A stretch of 8,457 bases of DNA, from assembly GCA_903922535.1 (NCBI GenBank), contig CAIXUF010000297.1:1-8457 (forward strand), written 5' to 3'. Origin of the DNA: Candidatus Hydrogenedentota bacterium (GTDB lineage Bacteria; Hydrogenedentota; Hydrogenedentia; Hydrogenedentiales; CAITNO01). Under the pieces are notes generated by a model. The model was not told the origin of the DNA and searched no databases. It worked only from the letters and a program-made list of their open reading frames with translations. A program made the position numbers and the translations under genes. This document shows, one piece after another, positions 6,357 to 8,457 of the stretch. Position 1 is the first letter of the stretch, and every line of letters begins with the position of its first letter.

Positions 6357-6372
6357 CAATATATGGTATTCT
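6344..6372 (+). promoter_or_regulatory. Sigma70-like promoter of the 3D lipoprotein gene, possibly leaderless
   Basis: TGGACA (6344-6349, five of six matches to TTGACA), a 17-nt spacer and TATTCT (6367-6372, four of six). A start seven bases after the -10 would fall at 6379, the A of the ATG. No Shine-Dalgarno site lies at a usable distance before that ATG, which agrees with a leaderless transcript. Confidence 0.5.
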
Positions 6373-6378
6373 GCGCCC

Positions 6379-6843
6379 ATGGAAATCCGCATGTTGCGCA
6401 TTTTTGTTTCAGTTTTGGTGATTCTGGTCTTAGCCGCAACCGGTTGTGCCACGCGTCCCAAGCCCAATGGTCGCGATTTCCGGAAAGGTTTTCAGCGGAT
6501 CATGGAAGTCTCGGCCTACGATTCCTGCAAGAAATGCACGAATTGGAAGCGAAACTGGCTGTTCAGGCCCGTGGTGGCCAGCGGCCCGGGCGCGGGACAC
6601 CGAAAAAGAGTCGGCATCACCGCCAGCGGTGCCAAGGCCGAAGAAGGAACTATCGCGGCGGACACGTCACACTATCCGTTTGGAACGGTAATGTATGTGC
6701 CCGGCTATGGGTATGGCCGGGTCGAAGACCGCGGAAAATCGATAAAGGGAGAATCCAAAATCGACGTTTACTTCAACAAGCACAAGGAAGCCCTTCGCTG
6801 GGGCCGCCGCAACCTTGCCGTAAAGGTATGGCTGCCCAAATGA
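6379..6843 (+). CDS. 3D-domain lipoprotein (154 aa)
   Basis: A small envelope lipoprotein with a 3D domain, the double-psi beta-barrel fold shared with RlpA/MltA-type cell-wall enzymes, so a role in peptidoglycan binding or cleavage is likely. The signal peptide has the lipobox AATGC with lipidated Cys at residue 23. The domain spans about 43-152: SAYDSCKKC (45-53), GITASGAKAEEGTIAAD (79-95), YPFGTVMYVPGYGYGRVEDRG (99-119) and KIDVYF (127-132). The three family aspartates are D95, D117 and D129, all present. Start choice: ATG at 6379 lacks an SD but matches the promoter's predicted start; ATG at 6391 has GGAA upstream and would also keep the signal. An in-frame GTG at 6343 overlaps the promoter and is unlikely. 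It lies co-oriented with and 360 bp before the terminase gene, but that gap has no sign of an operon. Confidence 0.88.
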   Translation: MEIRMLRIFVSVLVILVLAATGCATRPKPNGRDFRKGFQRIMEVSAYDSCKKCTNWKRNWLFRPVVASGPGAGHRKRVGITASGAKAEEGTIAADTSHYPFGTVMYVPGYGYGRVEDRGKSIKGESKIDVYFNKHKEALRWGRRNLAVKVWLPK

Positions 6844-7029
6844 TTCCCTTCCTTTGTTTCATGCTGCTCATGCGTGGCTGGCGCAATCTTCGCGCCCGTT
6901 TCAGCTAGGATTTCCTCCTCGGCTCCCCGCAGATCTCCCAAGTCCGTCCCGTTTCCGGACGTATTCTTCCAGATATCCATCGATTACGCCCGGCAAGCCT
7001 TCTCCGGCCGACCCTGACGTCCCATGCGC

Positions 7030-7056
7030 CGGCGCCCGCCGCGACCTGCGGCGCCG
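7030..7056 (+). terminator. GC-rich hairpin, possible terminator of the 3D lipoprotein transcript
   Basis: CGGCGCC (7030-7036) pairs with GGCGCCG (7050-7056), with an inner CCGC/GCGG pairing. The T-rich stretch follows only after 5 or more bases and is broken up by the 9-bp repeat, so this is not a textbook intrinsic terminator. Confidence 0.25.
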
Positions 7057-7060
7057 AGCC

Positions 7061-7096
7061 TGTCCTTTCCGTCCTTGAAGTCTTTTGCGTCCTTTT
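7061..7096 (+). repeat. Degenerate 9-bp tandem repeat, four units
   Basis: TGTCCTTTC, CGTCCTTGA, AGTCTTTTG and CGTCCTTTT start at 7061, 7070, 7079 and 7088; the consensus is nGTCCTTTn. The period matches the 9-bp repeat at 1072-1125 but the sequence differs. Confidence 0.6.
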
Positions 7097-7191
7097 TTGC
7101 CGGAGCCGAACCCCAGGTTCCAACGGCCTGATCCAGTCCCACCACACCCTTTGCCAACGGTGTTCCCGCATGACTTCACTCCCCGGAGTCC

Positions 7192-7196
7192 GGAGG
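7192..7196 (+). promoter_or_regulatory. Ribosome binding site of terL
   Basis: GGAGG with 7 nt to the ATG at 7204. It decides the start of a gene that leaves the window before its stop. Confidence 0.8.
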
Positions 7197-7203
7197 TATA
7201 CCC

Positions 7204-8457
7204 ATGAACCTTGATCGTCTGCGCCGCCGTCTTGGCGACCACGGCACCGACCCCGAACGCCACGACTACTGGCTGGCCATGGCCAGCCGCGAGGAGTTTG
7301 TCCGCCAGCACTTTGCCGCGCCCGGCGGCGCGCCCTGGCGGGTGCGCGGCTACCAGCGCGCCTCGTTGGAATCGCGCGCCTCGCGCAAGGTCCACTGCGA
7401 CGGCCGTGATGTCGGCAAGACCACCGAAATCGAAATCACCGCCTGCTGGGCCGCCGCATCCTGCCCCGGAAGGGAAATGCTCATCGCCACCCAGTGCGAA
7501 AACCACCTATATCCGCTCATGCACCGGCTTTGCCGCCGCTTCGAGACCATCCCAACCCTTGCCGAGTCCCTGGTTGAGACGCGCCGCACCCCGTCCTGGC
7601 ATTTCCGCTTCGCCAACGGGTTCACGCTGTGGGGCCGCATTGCGGGACCGCGCGGTGTCAACTTCCAGGGCATGCATGTCGACTGGCAAATCATCGACGA
7701 GGCGCAGGAACTGACTGACACCTCCTGGGGCGAACTCTTCCAGGCGCTCAATGCGGGCGGACGCCGCTGGGTCTACGGCGTCCCCAACGGCCTGCGCAAC
7801 AACTTCCACCGCATGACCCAGGACCGCACCGCCGACCAGTACAACTGGTCCTCCACGATCCATCCCGACTACACCCCGGAGAAAGACGCCGAACTGGTCC
7901 GGCTTTACGGCGGCAAGGATTCACCCGGTTACCTCCACCGCGTGCTGGGCCTGCACGGCGAGCCCGCCCGCGCCGTCTTCTCGCTCGATGACTACCTCGC
8001 CTGCATCGATCCCGCCCTGCCCGCCGCCTCCATCGTGCTGCACGGCGACGACCCTTTCGACCCGCCGTCACCCGAACAGCCCGGCCACTACTACCTCGGC
8101 TGCGACCTCGGCTACGCCCGCGATCCCTCCGAGTTCGTCGTCTACCGCACCGCGCCGCCCCACCTGGTCAATGTGCTCCGCGTGCGCCTTGAAGGCGTCA
8201 ACTACGCGCGCCAGGAGGACATCATCGTTGCCCTCGACCGCGCATGGAACTTCGCCGCCATCGGCATCGACGCGGGAAACAACGGGCGCGCCGTCACCCA
8301 CCGGCTCATGACGCGCGGGGAGGACTGGTGCGCCAAGGTGCATGCCTTCGAGTTCGGCAGCGTGATAGATGCGGGCATCCTGCCCGACGGCACCCCTGCG
8401 CGCCGTCGGACCAAGGAGTTCATGACCGATCTGCTCCGCACCCGCATGGCCGAGCAC
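7204..8457 (+). CDS. terL: Phage terminase large subunit, N-terminal 418 codons (partial, runs off right edge)
   Basis: The packaging motor ATPase plus nuclease that translocates phage DNA into the prohead and cuts the concatemer. The open frame runs from ATG at 7204 to the window end. The ATPase domain shows an adenine-binding-like RGYQRASLES (48-57), the deviant terminase Walker A GRDVGKT (67-73), Walker B WQIIDEAQEL (161-170, D165 and E166) and a coupling motif YGVPNG (191-196). The nuclease domain (RNase H-like) starts with YYLGCDLGYARDPSE (296-309, D300) and continues with IGIDAGNN (353-360, D356). The third nuclease acidic residue would lie past the edge. All visible catalytic positions are intact, so it is not obviously decayed. 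It reads rightward, away from the portal gene that starts at 959 on the other strand. Confidence 0.9.
   Translation, partial: MNLDRLRRRLGDHGTDPERHDYWLAMASREEFVRQHFAAPGGAPWRVRGYQRASLESRASRKVHCDGRDVGKTTEIEITACWAAASCPGREMLIATQCENHLYPLMHRLCRRFETIPTLAESLVETRRTPSWHFRFANGFTLWGRIAGPRGVNFQGMHVDWQIIDEAQELTDTSWGELFQALNAGGRRWVYGVPNGLRNNFHRMTQDRTADQYNWSSTIHPDYTPEKDAELVRLYGGKDSPGYLHRVLGLHGEPARAVFSLDDYLACIDPALPAASIVLHGDDPFDPPSPEQPGHYYLGCDLGYARDPSEFVVYRTAPPHLVNVLRVRLEGVNYARQEDIIVALDRAWNFAAIGIDAGNNGRAVTHRLMTRGEDWCAKVHAFEFGSVIDAGILPDGTPARRRTKEFMTDLLRTRMAEH

Larger units (their letters stand above)
6844..7203. other. Non-coding gap before terL; no terS gene visible
   Basis: 360 bp between the 3D lipoprotein and TerL. 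Short plus-strand frames here are proline/arginine-rich with no start signal. The minus-strand frame ending at 6904-6906 mostly overlaps TerL antisense. A small terminase subunit, usually directly upstream of TerL, is not seen. The gap holds a GC hairpin, a 9-bp-period repeat and the TerL ribosome binding site. Confidence 0.55.

Noticed and set aside
6854..7078. Possible terS (74-codon plus frame)
   Set aside because: Pro/Arg/Ser-rich, no Shine-Dalgarno site and no helix-turn-helix pattern.
6901..7506. 201-codon minus-strand frame ending before terL
   Set aside because: Two thirds is antisense to TerL and the rest is Arg/Gly-rich across the 9-bp repeat. The tail DGYLEEYVRKRDGLG looks protein-like, but no start or family supports a gene.

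Overview
The window reads as GC-rich bacterial chromosome. It has two pieces of tailed-phage packaging machinery at its outer edges and host-like envelope and metabolic genes between them. The host type is inferred, not proven. A Tat-exported Gfo/Idh/MocA oxidoreductase with a CQKP motif, a VWA lipoprotein carrying an EF-hand-like loop, a probable DUF1598-type exported protein and degenerate 9-bp tandem repeats together suggest the PVC/Planctomycetota/Hydrogenedentota/Lentisphaerota part of the tree.

Layout. (1) 1-959, minus strand: the first 319 codons of a phage portal protein, running off the left edge. The supplied translations did not include it because it has no stop inside the window. 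(2) 960-1459: a 500-bp non-coding stretch with one copy of a 40-bp repeat, a 9-bp-period repeat and the leader of the next gene. (3) 1460-2866, plus: a VWA-domain lipoprotein. (4) 2923-2959: a bidirectional hairpin terminator between convergent genes. (5) 2993-4354, minus: a Tat-exported Gfo/Idh/MocA-family oxidoreductase. (6) 4355-4669: a divergent intergenic region dominated by a perfect 32-bp inverted repeat of a widely dispersed bacterial type. (7) 4670-6037, plus: an exported protein that resembles DUF1598 proteins. (8) 6038-6378: the second, inverted copy of the 40-bp repeat, a triplicated AAGGACCA motif and a good sigma70-like promoter. (9) 6379-6843, plus: a 3D-domain lipoprotein. (10) 6844-7203: non-coding, with a GC-rich hairpin and a second 9-bp-period repeat. 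(11) 7204-8457, plus: the first 418 codons of a phage terminase large subunit, running off the right edge.

How the parts relate. TerL and portal normally sit next to each other on one strand. Here they diverge and are separated by 6.2 kb of genes that look like ordinary host genes. A perfect 40-bp inverted repeat (989-1028 and 6234-6273) brackets 5,285 bp of that insert. Each copy lies just upstream of an outward-facing gene: portal on the left, the 3D lipoprotein on the right. No transposase or recombinase and no target-site duplication is visible, so the bracketed block could be a passive mobile unit, a product of rearrangement, or the meeting point of two prophage remnants. No established defence or biosynthetic system is recognisable in the cargo. 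The repeat architecture and the split packaging genes are the most interesting aspects.
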